In this document: piece after piece, positions 34,883 to 43,701 of the stretch
Position numbering within the stretch: the first letter of the stretch is position 1
Layout: every line of letters begins with the position of its first letter
DNA from: Bacillota bacterium
Lineage (GTDB): Bacteria; Bacillota; Negativicutes; Sporomusales; UBA7701
DNA length: 64,000 bases
Reading direction: 5' to 3'
NCBI GenBank assembly: GCA_023415775.1
Contig: JAEZJM010000025.1
Span: 62,001-126,000, forward strand
Notes under the pieces: model-generated
Database searches by the model: none
Told to the model about the DNA's origin: nothing
What the model saw: the letters and a program-made list of their open reading frames with translations, nothing else
Program-made: the position numbers and the translations under genes

Positions 34883-34924
34883 CTGAAAGAGGAAGCCCTG
34901 CGTATGCAGGGCTTCCTCTTTCAG
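34883..34924 (-). terminator. Terminator of the metallophosphoesterase gene
   Basis: A 19-bp stem CTGAAAGAGGAAGCCCTGC / GCAGGGCTTCCTCTTTCAG with a GTAT loop overlaps the stop codon. The stretch 34629-34882 between it and motA shows no gene; it must hold the motAB promoter. Confidence 0.75.
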
Positions 34925-36090
34925 CGGACAGGCGCCGCGAATTTTATCCTTATGTCGACGATCTCCGGGCGGTTGCCCACCCTTATCGGCGGACCCCATG
35001 TCCCGAATCCAGATGATACGATAATCTGGTAAGCCCCCTTGCGGAGATACCCCCAGTCTACCTCAAACATGCGGCTGGTAACGAAGTTATTCGGAAACAT
35101 TTGGCCTACATGGGTGTGTCCCGACACCTGCAGATCGACTCCCTGCCCGGCTGCCTCATCAAGATTGTAGGGCTGGTGATCCATGAGCAGGATGGGCAGC
35201 CGCCGGTCGACTCCTGCCATGACCGCCGCCAGCTCCTGCCGTGCCTGGCCGCCGAACTGCGCCCGGCGCCGGTCGTCGCGGCCGACGATGTAGAAACTTT
35301 CGCCAACCTTGACGAATTCGTCCCTGAGCACCGTGATGCCCGCTTCACCCAGCCGGTCCGTGACCTCTTCAGCCTTGCCGCTGATATACTCGTGGTTGCC
35401 GAATACCGCCCAAACCCCGAAGCGCGGCTTCATGGCGCGGAAAGGTTCGGCCATTTTCATTTCGACGAAATAGCTGACATTCTCGTCGATGACATCTCCC
35501 GGCAACAGCACCAGGTCGGGCCGCAAGCCGTTGATCGCCGCCACCAGCCCCTCCAGGCGCTCATAGCCGATGATCGGGCCGAGATGAATGTCCGACACCA
35601 TCACCACCCGCAGCTCGGCGAGGTCGCCGGCCGGTTTGGCGATCGTCACCTCATACGACGTCACCTGAGGATTGCGGGCGTTCCACGAGCCATAAGCCAA
35701 CAAGGTCACGACCAGCGCGGCCGCCGCTATCCCGACCGCCAGCGGTCGGTGAGCCGCCACGGGCAACAGGCCTAGCCGGCGGACCAGGAACCCGCCGAAA
35801 TCGGCCACCAGCCACAACAGCAGGAAATAATAGAGCGCCGCCAGCCAGTAATCGCCGCTAAAAGCAAGGAAATCCTTGACCTGCGTCGGTACCGGCAGCG
35901 CCTTGACCCGCGAAGCGAGCGGCATCACGGCGATAAACCAGAAAAGCGGCCAGAAAGCTTTACCCCATCCGGGCATCAGGTGGCAGAAGATATACTGCCA
36001 CAGGCGACTGCCAACATAGAAATTCAGCAATAAGTACGGCACCAAAACAATCAGGAGAAATACCGGCAACCAAGTACCCCCGTTCGCCAT
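34921..36090 (-). CDS. Membrane-bound metallophosphoesterase (YkuE/YaeI-like)
   Basis: 389 residues. Four to five N-terminal helices lie within residues 1-145, then a calcineurin-like phosphoesterase domain: SDIHLGP, LLPGDVIDE, FGNHEYISG, LLMDHQPYN and SGHTHVGQMFP supply the two-metal ligands. It acts at the membrane face; relatives hydrolyse UDP-activated or phospholipid head-group substrates, but the substrate here is unknown. Monocistronic. Confidence 0.9.
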   Translation of the reverse strand: MANGGTWLPVFLLIVLVPYLLLNFYVGSRLWQYIFCHLMPGWGKAFWPLFWFIAVMPLASRVKALPVPTQVKDFLAFSGDYWLAALYYFLLLWLVADFGGFLVRRLGLLPVAAHRPLAVGIAAAALVVTLLAYGSWNARNPQVTSYEVTIAKPAGDLAELRVVMVSDIHLGPIIGYERLEGLVAAINGLRPDLVLLPGDVIDENVSYFVEMKMAEPFRAMKPRFGVWAVFGNHEYISGKAEEVTDRLGEAGITVLRDEFVKVGESFYIVGRDDRRRAQFGGQARQELAAVMAGVDRRLPILLMDHQPYNLDEAAGQGVDLQVSGHTHVGQMFPNNFVTSRMFEVDWGYLRKGAYQIIVSSGFGTWGPPIRVGNRPEIVDIRIKFAAPVR

Positions 36091-36239
36091 CAGGCCAATA
36101 TAGTGTACCCTTCCTTATTCGGCCCGCGCGGCTATAATCCTTCGCCCCGCGGCGTAACCGTCCCGCCTGTCAAATCCTTATGGCCGCCCGGGACATTTTA
36201 TGCTAATATCAAACCATACGACCGCCGAGGAGGCTACAT

Positions 36240-36893
36240 ATGCGCGTAAAACCCGGCCCCATTGCGCACCTGCTTGTCCTGCTTATTCTCCTTTGCAGCC
36301 TCCCCGCCGCCGCGCAGCCGGGGCCGCTTACCGGTAAAACCGTCGTCCTCGACCCCGGCCATGGCGGCAACCAGGCCGGCGCGTTCCACCACGGGGTGCG
36401 CGAAGCCGACGTAAACCTCGCCATCGGGCTAGAGCTCAAGGCCAGGCTCACCGCCGCCGGCGCCACCGTAGTCATGACCCGCGCCACAGACGACCTTGCG
36501 GCCGCGCCCGGCGTCGCGCCCGCGGCTGAGCTCCAGGCAAGGGTTGATATCGCCCGGGCCGCTGACGCCGACATCTTCGTCAGCCTACACGCCAATGCTC
36601 ACCCCACCAAGCCGGAAACCGCCGGGGCCATAACATTTTACGCGCCGGGACGGCCCAATGATCTCGCGGCCACCGTCCTCGAAACGCTCGTCCTGGAAAC
36701 CGGCGCCGTCAACAAAGGCGTGCGCCCCGCGAACTTCTATGTGCTACGCAACAGCGATATCCCGGCGGTACTAGTCGAGGTGGGCTTTCTCACCAACCGC
36801 GATGAAGCCGCCCGTCTCGCCGACAGGGCCTACCAGCAGGAAATCGCCGCCGGCATCTGCAAAGGTATTATGCGGTATTTCCTCGCCCGCTAA
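36240..36893 (+). CDS. N-acetylmuramoyl-L-alanine amidase (Amidase_3), secreted
   Basis: 217 residues with a signal peptide (LLVLLILLCSLPAAAQ). The catalytic domain covers nearly the whole mature protein: VVLDPGHGGNQAGA (zinc His), then VREADVNLAI (zinc Glu), VSLHANAHP (zinc His) and VEVGFLTNRDEA (catalytic Glu). It cleaves the amide between MurNAc and the stem peptide. No SH3, LysM or SLH wall-binding domain. The ATG at 36240 follows GAGGAGGC. A sporulation (CwlD-like) or periplasmic wall-turnover role is possible. Confidence 0.94.
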   Translation: MRVKPGPIAHLLVLLILLCSLPAAAQPGPLTGKTVVLDPGHGGNQAGAFHHGVREADVNLAIGLELKARLTAAGATVVMTRATDDLAAAPGVAPAAELQARVDIARAADADIFVSLHANAHPTKPETAGAITFYAPGRPNDLAATVLETLVLETGAVNKGVRPANFYVLRNSDIPAVLVEVGFLTNRDEAARLADRAYQQEIAAGICKGIMRYFLAR

Positions 36894-36929
36894 CCATCCG
36901 ACGACGGCCGGGTTTCCCCGCTCTATGGG

Positions 36930-36965
36930 AAGAGCCGGGTGGATGACATCCACCCGGCTCTTTTA
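36930..36965. terminator. Shared terminator of the amidase and YadA-like genes
   Basis: Stem AAGAGCCGGGTGGAT / ATCCACCCGGCTCTT, symmetrical, with T-tracts on both strands, between convergent genes. Confidence 0.9.
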
Positions 36966-36972
36966 TGTTATG

Positions 36973-38289
36973 TTACCCTTGGGCGCCGTGGCTGTTGAGC
37001 AGCTTGTTCACCCTGTCCTGGATACCGTCTTCGGGCACCGCGGCCGGCTTCTTCTCGGCAGCCTTGACTTCGGCGCTAACTGGTTTGGCGGCGCTTTCCG
37101 GAGCGGCCGACGCAGACTTATCCGCCTGCACGCTGTTCCCTTCCAGCAGCCTGTTCACGCGGTCCTGGATGCCGCCTTCGGTGGCGGCGGCCTTTCCGGG
37201 CTCGTTGCTGACATGGACCGTGTTGTCGGTAGGCTCTTTCTTCGTGGATCGGCCACCGGTCCAGGTGACACCCACCCGACCGGCTTTTTCCCAGCCGTCG
37301 GAGCTCCAGCCAAAGGCCGCGTTCAGCATGACCGATTCCCTGGTGTAGTGGAAGAGGCCCACCGCGATGGCCTGTCTGCCGCTATAGGTGCCGATGGCCG
37401 CCGAGTACTGGGTCGGTTCTTTGGGGTTGTAGGCCATCGGCGCCAGGCCGGTCATCGCCATCGCCGTCGCCCCGAGGCGGTTCATCTTGTCGTGGGTATC
37501 CCTCAACTGGCTCATATTGACCGCGTCGGTACCGTAGACGCCGGGAGCGACATTGGTGATGCGCCGCTCGTTGCCTGCCGAACCGACCGATACGGTGTTA
37601 GGCTGGTCGGCGACAGACCCGGCGCCGAGAGCAACGCTGTTGCCGCCATACGCCCATGCCTCAGCGCCGATAGCGGTGTCGAAATGACCGTCAGCCCTTG
37701 CATATGCTCCGATCGCAGTCGCTCCCACCGTAGGCTCGTAGTACCCGGCGGTCGCGCCCATGCCGTAGGCCGAGTTGCCTAGCCCGACGGCGGTTGCGCC
37801 CAGACCGTACGCAGCATTGCCCTGGCCGACAGCCGCGCTGTAGGCGCCTACCGCCGTATTGCCCTCGCCCAAGGCTACCGCACCGTAGCCTGTCCCGACA
37901 TTGGGCAAAATGGCGGAGTTGGCGGTTGTCGAGGACGAATCCTCATAGGCGCCGCCGTTGACGACTACGCCGGTACCGATGGCGGTGTTGAAATTGCCGA
38001 TGGCGACGGCGCCGATACCGGCGACCTGCGCGCCGGAGGCCTCGGATACCAGGGCGCCTACGCCGGCGGCCTGGTTGAAGCTGCCGCTGCTGATGAAGGC
38101 GCCGATGCCGGTGGCGTAGTTATCCTTGCCGCCGTTCACCTGGCTGCCGACCCCTTGGGCGGTGTTGAACGCCACCGCGCCTTCCTCGGCCACGAGGACG
38201 GTGTTTTCCTCCGCCCAGACCGGCGTCACCGCCGTCGCGGCCAGAAAGGCCAAGGTCACCAACAGCGACAACGCTGTTTTACCTTTCAT
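36973..38289 (-). CDS. YadA-like trimeric autotransporter adhesin with C-terminal extension
   Basis: 438 residues. Signal peptide 1-26. Left-handed beta-roll head repeats cover about 30-235 (units like NTAIGTGVVVNGG, GNTAVGAYSAAVGQ). A neck with RRITNVAPGVYGTDAVNMSQL follows, then a short coiled coil and the YadA anchor of four strands at about 275-343, ending GRVGVTWTG. A normal YadA anchor is the C-terminus; here 94 more residues follow. They are alanine- and lysine-rich and carry two copies of a 14-residue motif, GIQDRVNRLLEGNS (373-386) and GIQDRVNKLLNSHG (422-435). The tail would lie in the periplasm. The ATG follows AAAGGGGGAAAACGT. Confidence 0.88.
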   Translation of the reverse strand: MKGKTALSLLVTLAFLAATAVTPVWAEENTVLVAEEGAVAFNTAQGVGSQVNGGKDNYATGIGAFISSGSFNQAAGVGALVSEASGAQVAGIGAVAIGNFNTAIGTGVVVNGGAYEDSSSTTANSAILPNVGTGYGAVALGEGNTAVGAYSAAVGQGNAAYGLGATAVGLGNSAYGMGATAGYYEPTVGATAIGAYARADGHFDTAIGAEAWAYGGNSVALGAGSVADQPNTVSVGSAGNERRITNVAPGVYGTDAVNMSQLRDTHDKMNRLGATAMAMTGLAPMAYNPKEPTQYSAAIGTYSGRQAIAVGLFHYTRESVMLNAAFGWSSDGWEKAGRVGVTWTGGRSTKKEPTDNTVHVSNEPGKAAATEGGIQDRVNRLLEGNSVQADKSASAAPESAAKPVSAEVKAAEKKPAAVPEDGIQDRVNKLLNSHGAQG

Positions 38290-38407
38290 ACGTTTTCCCC
38301 CTTTGCTAGGGACGCCGTTGCTGCCGGCGGCGCTTAGCTCATGCGGGTGGACTGGCCGCCCTCGTCGCCGCCGGCATTCCAGGCTTTATTCCAATAATCT
38401 GTTAGGG

Positions 38408-39343
38408 TTACGGGTTGTCGTTGACAACCGCTCCAACGTTGTTGTCGGCATAGTTGCCGTTGCCGTTCACAATGACGCTGCCGGCGCCGATGGCGGTGTT
38501 GTGGCTGCCGCCGTTGACGTACGCGCCGGTGCTGTCGGTTACGACGTTGCCGTTGCCGTTCACGACAAGCGCGCCCACGCCGGCGGCGTTGTTGTCATGC
38601 CCAAACATCGTGCTGTTGACATACGCGCCGTTGTTGCCGGTCACGTAGTTGCCGCTGCCGTTTACGACGACCGCGCCGGCGCCGAGAGCGGCGTTGTCAG
38701 AGCCGCCCACTACCTGGGCGCCATAGTTGCCGTTGACCGTGTTGCCGAAGCCGTTTACGACGACCGCGCCGGCGCCGATGGCCGTCAGGGACATGCCATT
38801 AGCGACGACCGCGCCATAGTTGGAATTGACACTGTTGCCGCCGCCGTTGACGATGACCGCGCCGACGCCGTAGGCTTCGCTGCCCGAAGTCTGGTTGGCC
38901 AAGGCGCCAACGTTGCCGTTTACCGAGTAGTTCCCGTAGCTGTTGACGACGACTGCGCCGGCGCCGATGGCCGTGTTGCCGCCGCTCATCCATGTATTGT
39001 TGTTGATCTGGGCGCCGATGTTGCTGTTTACGCTGTTAGAGCCGCCGCCCCAGATTACCGCCCCGGCCCCGAGCGCGGTGTTGAGCATTCCGCCGTTGAT
39101 GCTGGCTCCGTTGTTGTTACTGGCAGTGTTCCAATTGCTGTTGACGATGCCGGCGCCGACGCCGGCGGCAGTGTTGAACATTCCGCCGTTTATGACGGCG
39201 CCAGAATTGCCGGAGGCACCGTTGCCGTTGGCGTTATAAGCCACCAGACCCGTGCCGTAAGAGTGGTTGGTAGATGCGAACACCGGGGTGCAGAACGCAG
39301 CCGCGATCAGTAGGGCTGTACACAGGATTGCCAGTTTTTTCAT
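38408..39343 (-). CDS. Secreted YadA-head-like repeat protein, probable frameshift at 3' end
   Basis: 311 residues. Signal peptide 1-23 (ALLIAAAFCTPVFA). The rest is about ten imperfect repeats of 25-30 residues around NTAxGAGAVVVNGxGNxVNxNxGA, related to the YadA head repeats of the next gene. There is no neck, coiled coil or anchor. The frame ends ...VNDNP at 38408. Shifting back one base at the CCC continues as NPVTLTDYWNKAWNAGGDEG and ends at 38334, a natural-looking C-terminus. The real protein may therefore be about 25 residues longer, disrupted by a one-base change. It is upstream of the YadA-like gene on the same strand. Confidence 0.75.
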   Translation of the reverse strand: MKKLAILCTALLIAAAFCTPVFASTNHSYGTGLVAYNANGNGASGNSGAVINGGMFNTAAGVGAGIVNSNWNTASNNNGASINGGMLNTALGAGAVIWGGGSNSVNSNIGAQINNNTWMSGGNTAIGAGAVVVNSYGNYSVNGNVGALANQTSGSEAYGVGAVIVNGGGNSVNSNYGAVVANGMSLTAIGAGAVVVNGFGNTVNGNYGAQVVGGSDNAALGAGAVVVNGSGNYVTGNNGAYVNSTMFGHDNNAAGVGALVVNGNGNVVTDSTGAYVNGGSHNTAIGAGSVIVNGNGNYADNNVGAVVNDNP

Positions 39344-39815
39344 TCTCTTTTCCCTCCAATTTTTTCGTTTCCGCCTGTTAACAACGACCTTTTATCTACT
39401 CGAAGACCGCCACCTCCCGCAAAATCCCCTTCCTATATGGATCAGTTCGGTCATCCGTAGCCATCTGTACCCGCATGACCGCCTGTTCGACCCCCTGCCA
39501 ATTACTGCCACGGAAAAACTACCGATAGGGTTTCCTCTTCTTCAAGAAATATACATATTGGGAAAACGTTATAATTCCCCATAGATTTATATGGAAATAT
39601 TTGTAATCTATTACAGTTTATGGTAAAAATTCCCATTTGTAAAGAGTTTCTATCAATTTTGTTTCCTAAAAAAACAGGCTGACACTCCTCCAAAAGGTGC
39701 CAGCCCAGATTTCGCCTGCTATTTCCTTTAAAAAATAATTTACATTTATTGTATTTTATGGGAGGTTTTTGCTGTTGAACTACGAATATTAACAAAGAAA
39801 AAAGGAGGCGACACT
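39344..39815. other. AT-rich intergenic region between divergent surface-protein genes
   Basis: 472 bases containing the promoters of the secreted repeat gene (minus) and of the exported protein (plus). The right part, from about 39500, is visibly AT-rich against the GC-rich neighbours. A minus-strand frame of 97 codons at 39502-39795 lacks a ribosome site and has an unnatural composition. One hairpin is listed separately. Nothing else supported. Confidence 0.6.
39668..39705 (-). terminator. Orphan hairpin followed by a T-run
   Basis: Minus-strand stem GGCTGGCACC / GTGTCAGCC followed by TGTTTTTTTAGG looks like an intrinsic terminator, yet no minus-strand gene precedes it. It may end a short untranslated RNA starting near 39800, or act as a stem in the 5' leader of the plus-strand gene at 39816. 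Confidence 0.4.
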
Positions 39816-40277
39816 ATGAATATACGAAAAATTATCATTTTCCCGCTTATGGCCTTGTTTGCCGGCAACCTTCTCCTGGCGACACCTGCATCAGCCGCCC
39901 TGCCGGGCATGCTGCCCACCAACCACTACATGGCCAAAAACATCTCCCTCGCTCTCGGCGACTCGTCCGTCGCCGAGGGTACACTGCCCGGCATTGTGGT
40001 CAAACCGGGCATGCCGGTAGCGATGAAAACGTTCGATCAATTCACCTGCTTCGCCGGCAACCACGAGCTTGTCCTCCGCATCGTCAAACACGACAACGGA
40101 TATGTCGTCGCCTCGACCGCCCCAATACCCGTCAAAGTCCCGCATGACGGCTTTGTGTTTACCCAGCCGACAGCCTGGAATATACAGTTTCCGGACATCG
40201 GCTGGTACCGCCACGAGGTCATCGTCGACGGCGCCCCGATTGCTTACTACCATTTCGTCGTTTCCTACGCCCTGTAG
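39816..40277 (+). CDS. Exported protein of unknown function
   Basis: 153 residues with a signal peptide cut near ATPASA. The mature part reads as a small all-beta domain (HELVLRIVKHDNGYVV, DIGWYRHEVIVDGAPIAYYHFVVSY), similar in feel to immunoglobulin-like periplasmic domains. One cysteine (FTCFAG). The ATG at 39816 follows AAAGGAGGCG. Monocistronic with a strong terminator. Family not recognised. Confidence 0.7.
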   Translation: MNIRKIIIFPLMALFAGNLLLATPASAALPGMLPTNHYMAKNISLALGDSSVAEGTLPGIVVKPGMPVAMKTFDQFTCFAGNHELVLRIVKHDNGYVVASTAPIPVKVPHDGFVFTQPTAWNIQFPDIGWYRHEVIVDGAPIAYYHFVVSYAL

Positions 40278-40293
40278 GTGCGCCGTGCGATAG

Positions 40294-40326
40294 AAAACCC
40301 CGATTTGCAAACGCAAACCGGGGTTT
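40294..40326. terminator. Shared terminator of the exported protein and HlyD-like genes
   Basis: Stem AAAACCCCGATTTGC / GCAAACCGGGGTTTT with an AAAC loop, symmetrical T-tracts, between convergent genes. Confidence 0.85.
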
Positions 40327-40337
40327 TGTCGTATCGC

Positions 40338-41252
40338 TTACCGCGATGGCGTTATCGCCAGCTGGGCGGTCATATTCCAGCGCAAGCGGTCGTCCCAGCG
40401 GTCGGGAGCGACCGTCACCGTATAGGTGATGTCGCCGCGCTTCTTCTCGCCGAACGGGCGGATGAATTTCACCCGGCCGGGTATCTCCAGACCCGGCACG
40501 CCGTCAAAGGTCAGGACTACTTCGTCACCGACCCGGACCTTGGCGACCGTCAATTCGGTAAGGTCGTCGCTGCGAACCTCCCAGGCCGACTCGTCGGCGA
40601 TACGCACAAGCACTGCGCCTACCGACGAGTGTTCACCGACCTTCACGTCCAGATAAGCCACCGTGCCCGCCATCGGCGCCCTGAGCTCCGTCTTGTCCAG
40701 CAGTCCTTCGGCTTCCGTCTGCCTGCTCCGCTGGGTGGCCAGGTCAGCCTCGGCCTGGGCTAACGCCGCCCGGCTCCTGTCGGCCGTCGTCCGTGCTTGG
40801 TCAAGCTGCTGCCGCGAAGTCGCTCCGGCCGCCGACAGCCGCTGATGGCGTTCCAGTTCCCGTTCGGCGTCCGCGAGGTTGACCCTGGCCTGCTCCACCG
40901 CCGCGCCTGCCCGGGCCACATCGGCCCTGGCGCTGCCCACCCGGGCCGTGTAGTCCTGGCGCACCAGCCGGATAAGCGGCTGACCGCTCTGGACAATGTC
41001 GCCTTCTTTGGCCAGCACCTCGCCTACCGTGCCGTCCACCGGCATCACCATCTGGGCGTAGCGCACCGGAAAAACGATGCCTTCGGCCAGTACGCGGCTG
41101 TCGGCCTTCACCGGCGGGATATCCTGCTTGTCGCCCTGGCGGCCGTAAAGCCACCAGCCGGCCGCCGCCAGCACGGCCGCCAGAACCAGAGTTATCAGCC
41201 AGTGGCGCCTCAGCCAGCTGACGCCTGCGATCAGTTTATCCTTAACTGCCAT
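40338..41252 (-). CDS. Membrane fusion protein of a MacAB-like exporter (HlyD family)
   Basis: 304 residues from the ATG at 41252 behind GGGGAGAAAAAG. One N-terminal helix (LITLVLAAVLAAAGWWLYG), a lipoyl half (GTVGEVLAKEGDIVQSGQPLIRLV), a coiled-coil hairpin rich in Ala, Arg and Gln, the second lipoyl half (APMAGTVAYLDVKVGEHSSVG) and a beta-barrel domain. The hairpin spans the periplasm toward an outer-membrane channel, not encoded here. Last gene of the ATPase-permease-adaptor operon. Confidence 0.9.
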   Translation of the reverse strand: MAVKDKLIAGVSWLRRHWLITLVLAAVLAAAGWWLYGRQGDKQDIPPVKADSRVLAEGIVFPVRYAQMVMPVDGTVGEVLAKEGDIVQSGQPLIRLVRQDYTARVGSARADVARAGAAVEQARVNLADAERELERHQRLSAAGATSRQQLDQARTTADRSRAALAQAEADLATQRSRQTEAEGLLDKTELRAPMAGTVAYLDVKVGEHSSVGAVLVRIADESAWEVRSDDLTELTVAKVRVGDEVVLTFDGVPGLEIPGRVKFIRPFGEKKRGDITYTVTVAPDRWDDRLRWNMTAQLAITPSR

Positions 41253-41268
41253 ATCTTTTTCTCCCCTA

Positions 41269-43701
41269 TCACTCGTAACTAAGAACATCCCGGACGCTCA
41301 GCCGCGCCGCGTTGTATGCCGGCAGCAGGCTGGCGATCACCGAAAGGCCGGCCGACAGAGCAAGCCATATGCCGACCCCGAGAAAACTGAACGAAAACGC
41401 CAGCGGGCTTTGCAGAAACAGCACCCCCACTTGATATGAGAGCAGCGCCGCCACCGGCAACGCCAGAAGCGCCCCCGCCAGCCAGCTCAGAAGACCTATG
41501 CAGAGAGCCTCGACGACGAATACCCGGCCGATTTCCAGGCTCGACGCGCCGATGGCCCGCATAACCCCGATCTCGCGGGTCCTCTCCAGTACGTTTATCC
41601 CCATCGTACCCGTCAGTCCCAAAGCACCCACCACTGCCAGCAGCACCGCCATAATCAACAAAAACGTCGTGATGATGTCGAACTGGGCCCGGATGCGCTG
41701 TTTCGCCTCCCAGGTGATGTCGACCTGCTGAACGCGGAGGCTGTTATTCTTCAGATGCTCCTCAAGTGCCCTGCCGAGCGCGGACTGGTCTTCCGGCTTG
41801 CTTGAGGCCGCCACTACCTGGACGGAGCGTGACCGCCCGGATTCCTGGATCGCCCCTGACAGCCAGTCGTAAGGCGCGTACGCTAGCGGCCCGGTCATCG
41901 TGCTCTGCACAACGCCCACAACCGTAAATTTCAGGCGGCGATTGCCGGTTTTGATAATCGCCGGGCTGCCCACCACGATGCCGGGGGCGTCCTTGATGAC
42001 CTCGGTGTTGACCACCAGGGCGCTTTCATCCCCGGCCACCAGCCAGCGTCCCTGGACGATCTTCGGCTGAACCATCTTTGTATCAATCGGCGGGGCGAGG
42101 ATGAAGACATTCTTGCTGGCCTCGTCCTCCGCCTGCCGGGTATCTTCTTTGAGAATCCGCCCGGCGGTGAAGCCCCACGCCTCCACCGCCTTCACCCCCG
42201 GTACCCGCGCCACTTCCTGCTCGATGCGGCTGGAGCGGTAATTTTGGGTGAAGGTTATCGAAACATCATAGCGAAAATATTCCAGCGCCCGGTCAAGGGT
42301 CGAATAAAGCGACGACCGCACCGCGAAGACGGCCATGAAGACCGTGCCGGCCACCGTCAGCGTCAGCAGCGTCAGCGCCAGGCGGCCCTTGCGGCGGAAG
42401 GTATTTCGCAGCGACAGCAACACCGGCCGCTGTAGCCTGCCTAGTCTCCGCAGTCCGGCGTCCACCCAGCGATCCACGCGGCCCCTGGCCTCCACGCCGC
42501 CGATGCCGTAATCGCTCACCGCCTCGCGCACCGTAACCCCTGTGCCGCGCCAGACGGGGTACAGGGCGGCCGCCAGCGGCACCAGGATTGCTACCGCCGC
42601 CTCCAGCAGCAGCACCCGCGGCGGCAGTTCGAGGCCGCCGGAGTCGAAATTGAATATCCCGGCCATGAAACGTGTAACGGCGTCCGCCGCCAGCGACCCA
42701 ATCGGGGCGGCAACCACGAGCGACAACAGGCCAAACGCCCCCACGAGGGCGAGATACAGGGCAAGAATCTGGTCCCTGCGGGCGCCGATCGACTTCATTA
42801 TGCCGATCTGCCGCGTCTGCTGGGTAAGGATGGCGGATACGGTGTTGATGAGCAGGAAGGTGCCCAGGCAGAGGGACAACGCCCCCAGCACTGCCAGCAG
42901 CAGTAGCATGGCGTTAATCGCCCCCTGCAGCTGGTGCTCGCCCGGTTTATTCACCTGTAACCAGAAGACTGTTGTGTTGCCTTGCTCGAGCTTCGTCCAC
43001 GCCCGTCGGCCAATCGCCTCGATGGGCGCTGTTTCCTTGCCCTTCAGCACCCACGGCTCGACGACGAAATTTACCTGATCGAGCATGCGCGGCTCGTCTA
43101 GTTTCTCGAGGGTGTCCATATTTATATAACCGTAGTAGCGGCCGATGAACATGCTGGGTATCTGGCTGGGGTCGTACACCACCCCGGTCACCTTCAGCGT
43201 CCGCGAGCGGCCTGCGGGCGTCTCCACCGTGATGCTGCCGCCCTCTCTCACTCCCAGGGCGTCCAGCGACGAACGCTCGATAAGCACGTCCCCGTCGCCG
43301 GGCGGCCAGGCGCCGGATTGCGGGCGGACGACGTTGACCTTCTGTTTCTGGTAATCGGGGATGGCGGTCAGAAACATCTGCTTCCACTCGCCGCCAGCGC
43401 CGCGCACCCTCAGATCTACGTTGCGACGACCGTCAGCCTCCTTGACCCCCCGCAGGCTACGGATGCTTGCCACAAGTTCTTCGTCGAAGGGGTCGGCGTA
43501 AAGAGTGGCGCTGGCCGGCAGCGCCGCCCGCCAGCTGCGGTCCAGATCCCGCTCGAACATCAGGTACGAACTGTATATCATCCCGACAGCGAACACCCCG
43601 ACCGAGATCGACAGCACCACCAGCAGGGTACGCAGCTTGTTGTCCGCCAGATCGGCCCAGACCTTGCGCCAGCGGGGCGCGAGCAACGACCGGTCAGCCA
43701 T
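41269..43701 (-). CDS. ABC transporter permease with two FtsX/MacB cores
   Basis: 810 residues from the ATG at 43701 behind GGGGAGGCC; the start overlaps the ATPase stop by 8 bases. The N-terminal helix (TLLVVLSISVGVFAVGMIYSS) is followed by a MacB-type periplasmic domain, then a first FtsX core (QIGIMKSIGARRDQILALYL). A second periplasmic domain and second FtsX core (REIGVMRAIGASSLEIGRVFV) follow. Such double-FtsX permeases are mechanotransmission exporters of lipoproteins, peptides or drugs. Substrate unknown. Confidence 0.9.
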   Translation of the reverse strand: MADRSLLAPRWRKVWADLADNKLRTLLVVLSISVGVFAVGMIYSSYLMFERDLDRSWRAALPASATLYADPFDEELVASIRSLRGVKEADGRRNVDLRVRGAGGEWKQMFLTAIPDYQKQKVNVVRPQSGAWPPGDGDVLIERSSLDALGVREGGSITVETPAGRSRTLKVTGVVYDPSQIPSMFIGRYYGYINMDTLEKLDEPRMLDQVNFVVEPWVLKGKETAPIEAIGRRAWTKLEQGNTTVFWLQVNKPGEHQLQGAINAMLLLLAVLGALSLCLGTFLLINTVSAILTQQTRQIGIMKSIGARRDQILALYLALVGAFGLLSLVVAAPIGSLAADAVTRFMAGIFNFDSGGLELPPRVLLLEAAVAILVPLAAALYPVWRGTGVTVREAVSDYGIGGVEARGRVDRWVDAGLRRLGRLQRPVLLSLRNTFRRKGRLALTLLTLTVAGTVFMAVFAVRSSLYSTLDRALEYFRYDVSITFTQNYRSSRIEQEVARVPGVKAVEAWGFTAGRILKEDTRQAEDEASKNVFILAPPIDTKMVQPKIVQGRWLVAGDESALVVNTEVIKDAPGIVVGSPAIIKTGNRRLKFTVVGVVQSTMTGPLAYAPYDWLSGAIQESGRSRSVQVVAASSKPEDQSALGRALEEHLKNNSLRVQQVDITWEAKQRIRAQFDIITTFLLIMAVLLAVVGALGLTGTMGINVLERTREIGVMRAIGASSLEIGRVFVVEALCIGLLSWLAGALLALPVAALLSYQVGVLFLQSPLAFSFSFLGVGIWLALSAGLSVIASLLPAYNAARLSVRDVLSYE

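Noticed and set aside
38290..38407. Possible riboswitch or terminator upstream of the YadA-like gene
   Set aside because: The stem-like GC-rich sequence is better explained as the frameshifted coding end of the upstream repeat gene.
39502..39795. 97-codon minus-strand frame in the AT-rich gap
   Set aside because: No ribosome site, no recognisable composition, and it covers the orphan hairpin.
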